From Bradyrhizobium sp. 190 (GTDB taxonomy: Bacteria; Pseudomonadota; Alphaproteobacteria; Rhizobiales; Xanthobacteraceae): a DNA stretch of 64,000 nucleotides. The stretch covers positions 744,001 to 808,000 of the forward strand of contig NZ_JADPJL010000008.1 of assembly GCF_023073415.1 (NCBI RefSeq), in the 5' to 3' direction. Shown here piece by piece: positions 1 through 8,830 of the stretch (position 1 is its first letter; each line of letters begins with the position of its first letter). Made by a program: the position numbers and the translations under genes. Below the pieces are notes generated by a model. It had not been told where the DNA came from. It made no database searches and saw nothing but the letters and a program-made list of their open reading frames with translations.

Positions 1-622
1 TGAGTGGAGTGCGGATCGAATGGTGGGTTTCGCCGAGGATGATGCCGTAGGCAATGGCGCCAACTGCGGCAAAGGCCGCGACTAGAGCGAATTCGGAGCG
101 CCAGCCAAAGCTGTGATCCAGTGCGCCGCCAAGCAGGGGCGAGAAGCCGGGGGCTGCGGACATCACGGTCATGATGAGCGCCAGCGCGCGTGCCAGTGCC
201 GCCCCGCTGAACATGTCGCGGGCGATGGCGCGAGACAGCACGGACGTCGCGCAAGCGCCTGCAGCCTGCACGACGCGGCCGGCCAAGAGATTAGGTAGGT
301 CGTTTGCCAAGCCACACCAGACGCTGCCGCCGAAGAACACGGCAAATCCGATCAGGACCGGCCAGCGTCTTCCGTAGCGATCCGAAAGCGGCCCGACCAC
401 GAGCTGGCCCAACCCAAACACTGCAAGATAGACAGTGATGGCTGATGTAACCGCCGCGCTGGTGACATTCAATGAGACCGCAATTTGTGGCAGCGACGGC
501 AGCAAGATGTTGGTCGCGAGCGTTCCCATGGCGGCCAGGACGGAAAGGACCGCGATCGGCAGGGCGCTGGAGGTGGCAACGGTCGGCGCCGCGGTCTTGA
601 TCGTTTCGCACTGGCCAGCCAT
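1..622 (-). CDS. MFS multidrug transporter, Bcr/CflA type (3' end outside window)
   Basis: Reading the minus strand from the ATG at 622 gives an open frame running off the window edge (207 codons visible). It is an inner-membrane proton-antiport drug exporter of the major facilitator superfamily. The first membrane segment holds LPIAVLSVLAAMGTLATNILLPSLPQI. The loop after segment 2 carries the MFS motif A as GPLSDRYGRRW. The later AGRVVQAAGA, SRAIARDMF and APGFSPLLGG stretches are typical of the Bcr/CflA branch. No stop or frameshift occurs in the visible part. No convincing ribosome-binding site precedes the ATG. The substrate cannot be told from sequence, and the gene is not obviously linked to the thiolase that follows it in map order. 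Confidence 0.85.
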   Translation of the reverse strand, partial: MAGQCETIKTAAPTVATSSALPIAVLSVLAAMGTLATNILLPSLPQIAVSLNVTSAAVTSAITVYLAVFGLGQLVVGPLSDRYGRRWPVLIGFAVFFGGSVWCGLANDLPNLLAGRVVQAAGACATSVLSRAIARDMFSGAALARALALIMTVMSAAPGFSPLLGGALDHSFGWRSEFALVAAFAAVGAIAYGIILGETHHSIRTPL

Positions 623-713
623 GGGAACTTTCGTGCTGATAGGGATAGGCGGGTTACAAGACGGCGAGCGACGCGGTTCGCCACTCGCCGAGCCTTTTGC
701 AGGTTCGCTCGCG

Positions 714-1913
714 TTAGCCGCGAACGACGCGCTCGACCGCAATAGCGGTGGCTTCACCGCCACCGATGCATAACGCCGCGACGCCGCGTTTCAGGTTCTG
801 CGCTTCAAGCGCATGCAACAAAGTCACGATCAGGCGCGCGCCGGTGGCACCGATCGGGTGACCGAGCGCGCAGGCGCCGCCATTGACGTTCAGCTTCTCC
901 CTGGGGATGCCCAGATCCTTCTGCGCCGCCATCGCCACCACCGCAAAGGCCTCATTGATCTCGAACAGATCGACATCGGCGACGCTCCAGCCGACCTTGT
1001 CCAACAGCTTGCGAATGGCGGGGATCGGCGCGGTGGTGAACCATTGCGGCTCCTGGCTGTGGGTGGCATGACCCTTGATCTCGGCCAGCACCGGAAGCCC
1101 GTCGCGATCGGCGAGCGAGCGTTTTGCGAGAATGAGCGCTGCCGCGCCGTCGGCATTCGCGGAGGAGGCGGCCGGCGTGATGGTGCCGTTAGCGCGGAAC
1201 GCGGCCTTCAGGCCGGGTATCTTGGCGGGATCGACCTTGAGCGGGTGTTCGTCATTGGCGATGATGCGCGGCCCGGCCTTTTCGGTCAGCGTGATCGGCG
1301 CAATCTCGGCCTTGAACGCGCCGCCTTCGACCGCCTTTCGTGCGCGGTTCAGGGTCTCCATCGCGTAGGCGTCCTGGTCCTTGCGGGTGAACTGGTAGGC
1401 TTCCGCGGTGGCCTCGCCGAAGTCGCCCATCGAGCGGCCGGTCTCGTAGGCGTCTTCGAGGCCGTCCATCATCATGTGATCGATGATCCGGTCGTGACCG
1501 GCGCGGTAACCGCCGCGCGCCTTGGCCAGCAGATAGGGCGCATTGCTCATGCTCTCCATGCCGCCGGACAGCACGATCTCGGCGGAGCCTGCATTGATGA
1601 TGTCGTGCGCCAGCATGGTGGCCTTCATGCCGGAGCCGCAGACCTTGTTGATGGTGGTGGCACCGGTGGCGTCCGGCAGTCTGGCGCCGCGGGCGGCCTG
1701 ACGGGCCGGCGCCTGGCCCTGTCCGGCCGGCAACACGTTGCCCATGAACACCTCGTCGATCTTTTCAGGCGCAAGCTTCGCCCGTTCCAGTGCCGCGCCG
1801 ATTACGTGAGAGCCGAGCTTGTGGGCGCTGAACGACGACAGTTCGCCCATGAACCGGCCGAGCGGCGTGCGGGCGGCGGAAAGAATGACGACGGGATCGG
1901 AAGCTGCGACCAT
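714..1913 (-). CDS. Acetyl-CoA C-acyltransferase (thiolase)
   Basis: This 399-residue protein is full length for a type II thiolase, which condenses or cleaves acyl-CoA at the beta-keto position in the cytoplasm. The catalytic triad is intact: Cys92 in INKVCGSGMKA, His352 in GGACALGHPIGATG and Cys382 in CIGGGEATA. The start at 1913 has an AGGAGA ribosome-binding site about 7 bases upstream. It lies alone on this strand and faces a broken TetR gene across an intergenic region that holds an inverted repeat (1941-1962). It could serve beta-oxidation, acetoacetyl-CoA metabolism or PHB supply. The family assignment is secure, the direction is not. Confidence 0.93.
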   Translation of the reverse strand: MVAASDPVVILSAARTPLGRFMGELSSFSAHKLGSHVIGAALERAKLAPEKIDEVFMGNVLPAGQGQAPARQAARGARLPDATGATTINKVCGSGMKATMLAHDIINAGSAEIVLSGGMESMSNAPYLLAKARGGYRAGHDRIIDHMMMDGLEDAYETGRSMGDFGEATAEAYQFTRKDQDAYAMETLNRARKAVEGGAFKAEIAPITLTEKAGPRIIANDEHPLKVDPAKIPGLKAAFRANGTITPAASSANADGAAALILAKRSLADRDGLPVLAEIKGHATHSQEPQWFTTAPIPAIRKLLDKVGWSVADVDLFEINEAFAVVAMAAQKDLGIPREKLNVNGGACALGHPIGATGARLIVTLLHALEAQNLKRGVAALCIGGGEATAIAVERVVRG

Positions 1914-1940
1914 GGCGAACTCTCCTGTTGATAGAGGTTG

Positions 1941-1962
1941 TTATATGACGATTATCATATAA
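1941..1962. promoter_or_regulatory. Perfect 8-bp inverted repeat, probable TetR-type operator
   Basis: The arms ttatatga (1941-1948) and tcatataa (1955-1962) are exact reverse complements around a 6-base spacer, cgatta. It sits 28 bases upstream of the thiolase start and about 117 bases upstream of the TetR-like frame. Size and position suit a TetR dimer site. The link to that regulator is inferred. Confidence 0.55.
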
Positions 1963-2078
1963 GATGGCCGGCATTGCAATGCAATGTTGCCGTGGCCTTC
2001 AAGGAAGCGCGGTTCCAGAATTGCTCGGAGGGAGAACGGTTTGTCCAGCCGGTCCTCTTGGGAGCTTGCGGAGTGGCG

Positions 2079-2698
2079 ATGCGTTACGGAGAAAACATAG
2101 GCGTCAAACCCACAGTCGGATCGTTGAAAATGCCTCCTACGGGCGCCAAAACGGTTCCGAAGGACTCAGTGTTGTCGACTTGATGAAGCTCGCGGGTCTG
2201 ACGCATGGCGGCTTCTACAACCATTTCGATTCGCGTGCCGCGCTTGTTGGCGAGGCAATCGCTTTTGCAATGGACCAGATGACCGCGCGGTGGAAAAAGC
2301 TGGCGAATGGCAAGGCCAACGGCGAGCGCTTCGAGGCGTTGATCGCCGATTATCTCAGCGCCCGGCATCGCGACAATCCTAAACACGGTTGCGCGCTTCC
2401 AGCCCTGGCCGCCGATGTCGCTCGATCGAGCCCGCGCGAGCGGCGGGCCTTGGCTTCCAAACTGGAGAGAATGATCGACGTCTTTGTCGAGCTGCTTCCC
2501 GATGAGGAACCCCAACAGGCACGCCAAATCGCGACGGGCGCTATCGCAACCATGGTTGGATCGATGGTGCTGTCGCGTGCCGTCGGCGCCGGGAAGCTTT
2601 CCGACAGCATTCTCGAAGCCGGACGCATGACCGCCGGCGGCCGGATTCGGAAACCCCAGCGAAGAACAATAAAGGCGATGCGCTGCGACAAATCATAA
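2079..2698 (+). pseudogene. TetR-family regulator with a frameshift near its start
   Basis: The ATG at 2079 begins MRYGEN, the usual opening of one TetR subfamily, but this frame stops at 2183. From about base 2096 the +2-shifted frame continues the protein as RRQTHSRIVENAS, then the recognition region VVDLMKLAGLTHGGFYNHF and a normal TetR C-terminal domain ending at 2698. Restoring one base near 2095-2097 would give MRYGENHRRQTHSRIVENAS, the expected sequence, so a single-base deletion (or a read error) is the simplest explanation. The helix 1-2 segment also looks about one residue short. The shifted frame is open back to an ATG at 1964, but that start would add about 40 unlike residues. The gene lies 16 bases before the molybdopterin oxidoreductase and probably shared its transcript. 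Confidence 0.7.
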
Positions 2699-2714
2699 CG
2701 TAGGGAGGTCCACC

Positions 2715-5063
2715 ATGACGGCCGGCAAGTGGCTCAAGACAGCCTGCAACCTGTGTTACGTAAATTGCGGCATCGAAGTCTGGGTGAATGACGGGCGCCT
2801 CGAGAAGGTGCGGGGCGACCGTTCGAGCCCGAAATCACAGGGCTATCTGTGCAACAAGGCGACCCGGATTCCATATTATGCGCATCACAGGGATCGGCTC
2901 ACGACCCCGCTGCGTCGTCGCGCCGACGGCGGCTTTGATGAGATCGAGTGGGATGTGGCGATCGCAGAAATCGCGGAACGGCTGCGAGACATCGTCGACA
3001 GGCATGGCGGCAAGAGTATTGCCCTTTATGGCGGCGGCGGGCAGGGCAACCACGCCGGCGGCGCCTACGCCAGTGGATTGTTACGCGCATTGGGCTCGCG
3101 CAGCGTCTTCAACGCCCTCTCGCAGGAGAAAACCGGCGACTTCTGGGTCAATGGCCACATGTTCGGCAGTCAGACGTGCCACACCGCCGAGGACGTGCAT
3201 CATTGCGATCTCTTGCTGGTCATCGGTGCAAATCCCTGGATCGCGCACGGCTTCCCTAATGCGCGCGATCATCTCAATCAAATCCGCAAGGATCCCGCGC
3301 GCAAGCTGATCGTCATTGATCCTCGGCGAACCGAAACCGCCGAAATGGCTGATCTGCATCTCGCGGTTCGTCCCGGTGCCGACGCATTTCTCCTCGGCGC
3401 GCTGCTGGCCACGCTTGTCCGTTCCGACCGGATCGACCATGCCTTCATTCAGGAGCACACGGTCGGCTTTGGGGAAGTAAGGCAGGCGCTATTAAACATC
3501 CCCGTTGAAGAATGGGCTGCTGCCGCCGATATCTCGATTGCGGACCTGGAGCGTTGCGTCGCGATGATCGCGGCCGCAAAGGCCATGGTGGTAAGGGTTG
3601 AGCTCGGCATCCAGCAAGGCATCAACTCGACGCTCAACTCCTATCTCGAAAAACTCTTGATCATGCTTTCCGGCAATTTCGGCCGTAAAGGTACCAACCA
3701 ATTGCATAGCTGGCTTCAACCGCTATGGGGAAATTCTCCGAACCAGACATTCGCACCGACCGGCGACGCGATTATTGGGGGCCTGTTGCCGCCCAACATT
3801 TTCCCCGAAGCGGTGCTCAAGGACCATCCTGACCGGTTGCGTTGCGCCTGGATCGACAGTTCCAATCCCGCCAACACGGCAGCAAACACCGAAGCCGTGG
3901 AACGCGCGCTGCAGTCGCTCGAGCTATGTGTGGTGGTCGACGTTGCGATGACCGAAACCGCACAGCTTGCGCATTACGTTCTCCCGGCGTCGTCACAATT
4001 CGAGAAAACCGAATTCACCTTGTTCAACTTTGAGTTCCCGACAAATTTCTTTCACGTTCGTGCCTGTGTATTGCCGCCGCTCGCCGGCACCTTGCCGGAG
4101 CCCGAGATCTACACGCGGCTCGCCATCGCCCTGGGGCTTCTGCCGGGTGACAATGTGCTCGCGCCCCTGCGGGAGGCGGCGCGGCGTTCCCGAGCCGAGT
4201 TCGCGGTCTCCTTTCGTGCTTTCATCGCGGAGAACCCTTCGATAGGCGCAGTTCCTGCCCTGGTGCTCTATCATACGCTGGGGCAGACGCTTCCGGATGG
4301 CACGGCGGCCGCGGCTCCCTTGTGGAGCGCGGCGCTGGCTTGCGCGAAGCGATCGCCGCAAGCGGTACGGCGGGCGATCGGCGCATCGGACGAGGTGGCG
4401 GATCATCAGCTCGGCGATCTCCTGTTCGATACCATCGTCGCCACCCGGCAGGGCACAGCGGTTACCCGGCACGACTATGACGAAGTCTGGTCGCTGATCA
4501 GCCATTCGGATCGCAGGGTTCGGCTGGCGATCCCGCAGATGCTGGAATGGCTAACGCTTCTCGATCCGCAAGCCGCGGGCGCGCCAAAGGAGTTCCCGTT
4601 CATGTTGGCGGCTGGTGGCCGGCGCATGTTCAATGCCAACCAGATCTTTCGCGATCCCGCGTGGCGTCGCGACGATCCTGATGGCGCCATGTTGATCAAT
4701 TCGAGCGATCTGAGCGAGTTGGGCGCGAAGGATGGCGACTGGATCGCCGTCGAGTCGGTGGTCGGGCGGCTCGTCGTCCGCTGCAAGGTCGATGACGCCA
4801 TGCGGAATGGCCAGTTGGCGCTGCCGCACGGCTACGGTCAGGCATACCCGACGTCGGACGGAGAACGCCTGATCAACGGGCCGCGCATCAACCTGCTCAC
4901 CGAGAGCGGCAACCGCGATCCCATTGCGGGTACGCCCTACCACAAGAACGTCGCGGTTCGTCTGGCCCTGGTGCCCGCGCACGAGGCTGCCGCCTATCAG
5001 TCGCAGTCCGAGCGAATTCATATGAGAGCGGCGGGACAACAGCTCGAAGGGAGCGCCAAATGA
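2715..5063 (+). CDS. Molybdopterin-dependent oxidoreductase with N-terminal Fe4S4 site
   Basis: The 782-residue protein belongs to the DMSO-reductase superfamily, with bis-MGD molybdenum or tungsten. Cys11, Cys14, Cys18 and Cys46 form a CX2CX3CX27C iron-sulphur site. The molybdopterin domains follow (for example GGGGQGNHAGG, VIGANPWIAHGFPNAR, VIDPRRTETAEMADLHL) and the C-terminal dinucleotide-binding domain begins near FMLAAGGRRMFNANQ. There is no twin-arginine signal, so a cytoplasmic enzyme is likely. The ribosome-binding site gggagg lies at 2703-2708. The stop overlaps the next ATG by four bases. Relatives include formate-dehydrogenase-like, thiosulfate-reductase-like and acetylene-hydratase-like enzymes, and I cannot choose between them. 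No electron-transfer subunit is adjacent. A role in oxidising or hydrating an organic substrate, beside an SDR and a crotonase, is inference. Confidence 0.87.
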   Translation: MTAGKWLKTACNLCYVNCGIEVWVNDGRLEKVRGDRSSPKSQGYLCNKATRIPYYAHHRDRLTTPLRRRADGGFDEIEWDVAIAEIAERLRDIVDRHGGKSIALYGGGGQGNHAGGAYASGLLRALGSRSVFNALSQEKTGDFWVNGHMFGSQTCHTAEDVHHCDLLLVIGANPWIAHGFPNARDHLNQIRKDPARKLIVIDPRRTETAEMADLHLAVRPGADAFLLGALLATLVRSDRIDHAFIQEHTVGFGEVRQALLNIPVEEWAAAADISIADLERCVAMIAAAKAMVVRVELGIQQGINSTLNSYLEKLLIMLSGNFGRKGTNQLHSWLQPLWGNSPNQTFAPTGDAIIGGLLPPNIFPEAVLKDHPDRLRCAWIDSSNPANTAANTEAVERALQSLELCVVVDVAMTETAQLAHYVLPASSQFEKTEFTLFNFEFPTNFFHVRACVLPPLAGTLPEPEIYTRLAIALGLLPGDNVLAPLREAARRSRAEFAVSFRAFIAENPSIGAVPALVLYHTLGQTLPDGTAAAAPLWSAALACAKRSPQAVRRAIGASDEVADHQLGDLLFDTIVATRQGTAVTRHDYDEVWSLISHSDRRVRLAIPQMLEWLTLLDPQAAGAPKEFPFMLAAGGRRMFNANQIFRDPAWRRDDPDGAMLINSSDLSELGAKDGDWIAVESVVGRLVVRCKVDDAMRNGQLALPHGYGQAYPTSDGERLINGPRINLLTESGNRDPIAGTPYHKNVAVRLALVPAHEAAAYQSQSERIHMRAAGQQLEGSAK

Positions 5064-5764
5064 CCGAGAAGCCAATCGCGATCGTGACAGGGGTAGGGCC
5101 GGGCACCGGAGCTGCCATCGTCAAGCGCTTCTCTGCCGGTGGGTTCCGTATCATCGCACTTGCCCGCTCAGCGGAGCTCATCAATACCCTTGCGCAAGAG
5201 CTTCCCGATGTCCACGCGATGACCTGCGACGTCTCAGACGAGGGCCAGGTGCGGACCGTGGTCACCGACATAAAGCGCCGTTTTGGCGCGGCTGAGGTTC
5301 TCATCCACAACGCGGTAGGAGGAGGCTGGGGGAGCTTTCGCGAGATCGATCCGAAGATGCTGAAGGGCAATTTTGAGGTCAACGTGATGGGCTTATTGTA
5401 CCTGGCGCGCGAAGTGGCTCCTGACATGATCGATCGAGGCAAGGGCGCAATCCTGGTGACCGGAAACACGTCTTCGATCCGAGGCAAGGCCAATTTCGCC
5501 GGCTTCGCTCCGACAAAGGCGGCGCAGCGCATTTTGGCCGAGTCGATCGCGCGTGAAGTAGGACCTCGCGGCGTGCACGTCTCCTATGTTCTCATCGACG
5601 CCGTGATCGATACGCCCAGGATGCGCGCGCGGATGAGCGACAGACCGGATGAATTCTTCATCAAACCCGCCGCCATCGCCGACGAACTGTACCATCTCTA
5701 CGGTCAGGACCGGTCGGCCTGGTCGTTCCTCACGGAACTGCGGCCATTCCGCGAAAATTGGTGA
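5060..5764 (+). CDS. Atypical short-chain dehydrogenase/reductase family protein
   Basis: This 234-residue Rossmann protein has a modified nucleotide-binding motif, TGVGPGTGAA, and the NA motif as HNAVGGG. At the active site the usual Tyr-x3-Lys is Phe149-x3-Lys153 (FAPTK), with Ser138/139 retained. The catalytic Tyr is thus absent, read directly from the ttc codon at 5504-5506. A subfamily of SDR-like proteins with an AF/GF-A-x-x-K site is known, so this may be normal for its clade and not damage. The start overlaps the oxidoreductase stop (ATGA), so translation is coupled. It may bind NAD(P) without classic dehydrogenase chemistry. Confidence 0.82.
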   Translation: MTEKPIAIVTGVGPGTGAAIVKRFSAGGFRIIALARSAELINTLAQELPDVHAMTCDVSDEGQVRTVVTDIKRRFGAAEVLIHNAVGGGWGSFREIDPKMLKGNFEVNVMGLLYLAREVAPDMIDRGKGAILVTGNTSSIRGKANFAGFAPTKAAQRILAESIAREVGPRGVHVSYVLIDAVIDTPRMRARMSDRPDEFFIKPAAIADELYHLYGQDRSAWSFLTELRPFRENW

Positions 5765-5846
5765 TACCCGGCCGGTAAGAGTGAGAGGTAACGCGCTTGC
5801 GCGTGGCAATGAGTTCTCCAAACGCAGGACTTGAAAGGTCAGAACC

Positions 5847-6668
5847 ATGACTGATGGGGAAATCTTGGTTGATACAGGGACGGACGAACTGCTGTGTGCG
5901 ATCCGGGATCGCGTCGCCGTGATCACCTTGAACCGACCGGAGGTACGAAATTCGCTGTCCGACCATCTCACGCCGGCGTTGCGCCGGATGATCAAGCAGA
6001 GCGGTGACGATCCGGACGTCGGCGCACTGCTGATTACCGGCGCCGGCAGCGCTTTCTGTTCGGGCGGCGACGTCAAGGGGATGGGCGGCAGTTCTGCCGC
6101 ACCGGCCATGTCATTCAGCGACAAGGTTGCGCGATTAAAGGAACGTCAGCGAACCCTGACCGGCGTCCTTGTCTCGGTGCGTAAACCCACCATCGCGGCC
6201 TTGCCGGGACCGGCAGCTGGCGCCGGGCTTGCGATCGCACTCGCCTGCGACATTCGTATCGCAGCCGAATCCACCATCATGACGACCGGTTACGCCAGGA
6301 TTGCGCTCACCGGCGATTACGGGATTTCGTGGCTGCTGACCCGGCTCGCCGGGACGGCACGTGCCCGCGAACTGATGTTCTTGTCCGAACGGATCGATGC
6401 ACGCCGCGGCGAAGCACTGGGCCTGGTAAATCGCGTGGTGCCTGATGTCGACCTGCAGAACGAAGCGTTTGCGTTGGCGAGGACATTGGCGAACGGTCCG
6501 GCGAGCACCTATGCCTCCATCAAGGATAATCTCGACCATGCGCTGTCGGCTGACTTCCTGACGTCATTGGATCACGAGGCTGAGAAGATGGTCCTTGCAG
6601 CGAGTACCGCGGAGCACGCCGAAACCGTGCGGGCCTTCATCGAGAAACGCGTTCCCAGTTACAGGTGA
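5847..6668 (+). CDS. Enoyl-CoA hydratase/isomerase family protein (crotonase fold)
   Basis: A 273-residue crotonase that binds an acyl-CoA thioester in the cytoplasm. The oxyanion-hole segment AFCSGGDVKGM (residues 69-79) and GAGLAIALACDIRIAAE are clear. By alignment with rat enoyl-CoA hydratase, the two catalytic glutamates (Glu144, Glu164) correspond to Ala129 and Tyr149. An acidic residue is present instead in TGDYG (Asp157), as in PaaG-like isomerases and related bacterial paralogues. It is therefore better called a crotonase-superfamily enzyme than a hydratase. It lies 82 bases after the SDR on the same strand and probably belongs to the same unit. Confidence 0.85.
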   Translation: MTDGEILVDTGTDELLCAIRDRVAVITLNRPEVRNSLSDHLTPALRRMIKQSGDDPDVGALLITGAGSAFCSGGDVKGMGGSSAAPAMSFSDKVARLKERQRTLTGVLVSVRKPTIAALPGPAAGAGLAIALACDIRIAAESTIMTTGYARIALTGDYGISWLLTRLAGTARARELMFLSERIDARRGEALGLVNRVVPDVDLQNEAFALARTLANGPASTYASIKDNLDHALSADFLTSLDHEAEKMVLAASTAEHAETVRAFIEKRVPSYR

Positions 6669-7055
6669 GACTTTTCCGTTCGGGGTGGTCCATCAACGGC
6701 GTAGAGATGCCCGCCTGCCGCGATTCCATCATGTCTCAGACATCGACGCTGTCATGATGGCATAAAGGTTTACCGAGGCGCAGCCGGTCAGGAACTGTCG
6801 CGATGAAACGACGGCGATCAGTACTGCGTCGCCGCGCGAGAAAATCAAACGGCAACCAACGTGAGCAGGCTGAGCTGAACCCTCTGCAGTGTCAGTAGCA
6901 GTAGCAGGCTGATGCTTCAAAGGAGGGGCTACTTCGGAAACAAGGAAAACGGATCTTTGCGGCGAACTCATTTCGCGGGATGATCTGCTTGAAAGAAAGT
7001 GAAGCAAGAGCCGCGCGGACCATCGGGAAAACGGCGTGCTGCGAGCGATTCCGCT
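6669..7055. other. Convergent intergenic region without a recognisable gene
   Basis: This 387-base gap lies between the crotonase (+) and the TTT receptor (-). The only structure seen is an inverted repeat, ccatcatg (6726-6733) and catgatgg (6753-6760), enclosing a smaller atgtct/agacat pair. No T-run follows on either strand, so it is not a clear terminator. Small open frames here have no family signature. Confidence 0.5.
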
Positions 7056-8027
7056 TTACTGCGGAGTAATGCCGGCATCCTTGATTATCCGGCCCCATCG
7101 GTCGATTTCACTCTTGAGGAGGGCTTCGAGCGCTGCTGGCGTCGCGCGTTCCTGCTCGACGGGAGCCATGCTGAGTTCAGCGAAGCGGTTGACTAAGGGC
7201 GGGTCCTTGAGCGCCTTTTGCAGGGCGTCGACGAGAGCGTCAACGATCGGCTTGGGCGTATTGCGTGGTGCATACAGCCCGTACCAGGTTGTGACGTCAA
7301 ACTTCGGCACGCCGGCTTCCGCCGAAGTCGGCACGTTCGGCAGGGTCGGGACGCGCTTTTTGCTGGTGATGGCGTAGCCCGGGATGGTGCCGGCCTGAAT
7401 ATAGGGCGTTGGCCCGGTGGCCGGATCGCAATAGACGTCGATGTGACCGGCGATGATATCGTTCAGCGCGGGGCCGCCACCCTTGTAGTAGATCGGCGTG
7501 AGCTTGGCTTCGATTGCGCTCATGAACATCAGCCCGCAGAGATGCGACGCGGAGCCGAGGCCGACATTGCCATAAGTGACCTTGTCGCCTTGGGTACGCA
7601 CATAGGCGACCAATTCCCTCAGGTCCTTGGCGGGAAAGTTCGCCCGCGCCACCAGGATCATCGGCACGTCGGTGACGAGGCCGATCGGCGCAAAGTCGTC
7701 GACTGGATCGAACGGCAGCTTCGCATAGAGCGCGGGCGCGGTTGCCTGGCCGACATGCATCAGCAGCAAGGTGTAACCGTCAGGCGCGGCTTTGGCGACC
7801 CGATTGGTACCGAGGGTACCGCCGGCGCCGACGGCGTTCTCGATGACGATCGGCTGCTTCAGCGTTGCGCTCATCGATGTCCCGAGCAGGCGGGCAATTA
7901 CGTCGCCTGGGCCGCCGGCCGAGAAGGGAACCACCATCGTTATCGGCCGGCTCGGGTATTCCTGGGCGAATGCCGGCAGTACGGGTGACAGCAACAGCAT
8001 CAGCAAAACGCGTTTTACAAACTTCAT
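7056..8027 (-). CDS. Tripartite tricarboxylate transporter receptor (Bug/TctC family)
   Basis: A 323-residue periplasmic solute-binding protein. Residues 1-21 form a Sec signal peptide ending PAFA-QEYPSRP. The Bug signature follows as ITMVVPFSAGGPGDVIARLL, then IVIENAVGAGGTLG and the usual PNVPTSAEAGVP segment near residue 230. Bug proteins bind carboxylates or amides and may work with TctA/TctB or as orphan sensors. No TctA/B is adjacent here, the only such pair being at 36-38 kb. The ribosome-binding site AGGAAG precedes the ATG. It is the last gene of the minus-strand block, 58 bases after the GntR regulator. Confidence 0.9.
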   Translation of the reverse strand: MKFVKRVLLMLLLSPVLPAFAQEYPSRPITMVVPFSAGGPGDVIARLLGTSMSATLKQPIVIENAVGAGGTLGTNRVAKAAPDGYTLLLMHVGQATAPALYAKLPFDPVDDFAPIGLVTDVPMILVARANFPAKDLRELVAYVRTQGDKVTYGNVGLGSASHLCGLMFMSAIEAKLTPIYYKGGGPALNDIIAGHIDVYCDPATGPTPYIQAGTIPGYAITSKKRVPTLPNVPTSAEAGVPKFDVTTWYGLYAPRNTPKPIVDALVDALQKALKDPPLVNRFAELSMAPVEQERATPAALEALLKSEIDRWGRIIKDAGITPQ

Positions 8028-8085
8028 GGCAACTTCCTATCAGCCTCGTGGCCCCAAGAAACAACTTGATTGGAATAAAGATCGG

Positions 8086-8802
8086 TCATTCATCCGCGAT
8101 CACCTTCTCGTTCGACGCGGATGATTGCTCGATCATGCTGAGCGCGGCCACAGCCGCCGCCTTGATATGATCGACGCAGCATTGCTCGGCGAGATCGGGA
8201 TCGCCGCTCTGGATGGCGCGCCAGATCGCGGTGACCTCGCGCAGGCTCTTGTTGATGCGCTTCGGCTGCGACATCGAGGTAATCCGCAACAGCGTGATCC
8301 GGTCGTGCAGTGGCCTGAGCATTCGTTCAATGAAGGCGTTCTGACAGCCGCCGATCAGCGCGGCGTAGAACTCGGTCTTTGCCTCGAGGGCCGTCATCAG
8401 GTCGCCGTCGGCGAATGCGGCCTTCAATTTGGTGAGTGCGTCGCCGATCCGGCGAACGACCGCGGGATCGTGCAGGCGCGCACATTCACGTCCGGCAAAT
8501 CCCTCGAGAACGGCGCGGGCGGCGTAGAGCTGCTTTGCTTCCTCGAGACTGATGGTGCTGACCACGGGACCGCGATGGGGGACAGTATTGACCAGGCCGT
8601 CGGCCTCCAGCAGCCGGAGCGCCTCGCGAATGGACGGTCGGCTCACGCCGGTCATCTCGCAAAGCTCGCGTTCGATCAGGCGCTGACCTGGCTTCAGGGT
8701 CCCGGACATGATCGCTTCACGCAGCTTTTGCGCGACCATCGACCGGACGGTCGGAACGTCCTCGATCCGGAGCGTGGATTGCAATTCACCGCGTTTGTCC
8801 AT
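8086..8802 (-). CDS. GntR-family transcriptional regulator (FCD/FadR subgroup)
   Basis: The 238-residue protein has an N-terminal winged helix-turn-helix (about residues 15-85; LKPGQRLIERELCEMTGVSRPSIREALRLLEADGLV) and an all-helical FCD effector domain (about 95-225). FCD regulators usually sense carboxylic acids and repress neighbouring catabolic operons. It lies between the TTT receptor and an SDR on the same strand, so it probably controls this block. A candidate control region with repeated TGTCA elements lies at the block's divergent head (19295-19341), but the pairing is inferred. Confidence 0.9.
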   Translation of the reverse strand: MDKRGELQSTLRIEDVPTVRSMVAQKLREAIMSGTLKPGQRLIERELCEMTGVSRPSIREALRLLEADGLVNTVPHRGPVVSTISLEEAKQLYAARAVLEGFAGRECARLHDPAVVRRIGDALTKLKAAFADGDLMTALEAKTEFYAALIGGCQNAFIERMLRPLHDRITLLRITSMSQPKRINKSLREVTAIWRAIQSGDPDLAEQCCVDHIKAAAVAALSMIEQSSASNEKVIADE

Positions 8803-8830
8803 TTTCTACCGCCTTGGTACCGGCCTTGGT

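Noticed and set aside
6726..6760. ccatcatg...catgatgg inverted repeat as a terminator
   Set aside because: No T-run on either strand and a long loop; left as a structure only.
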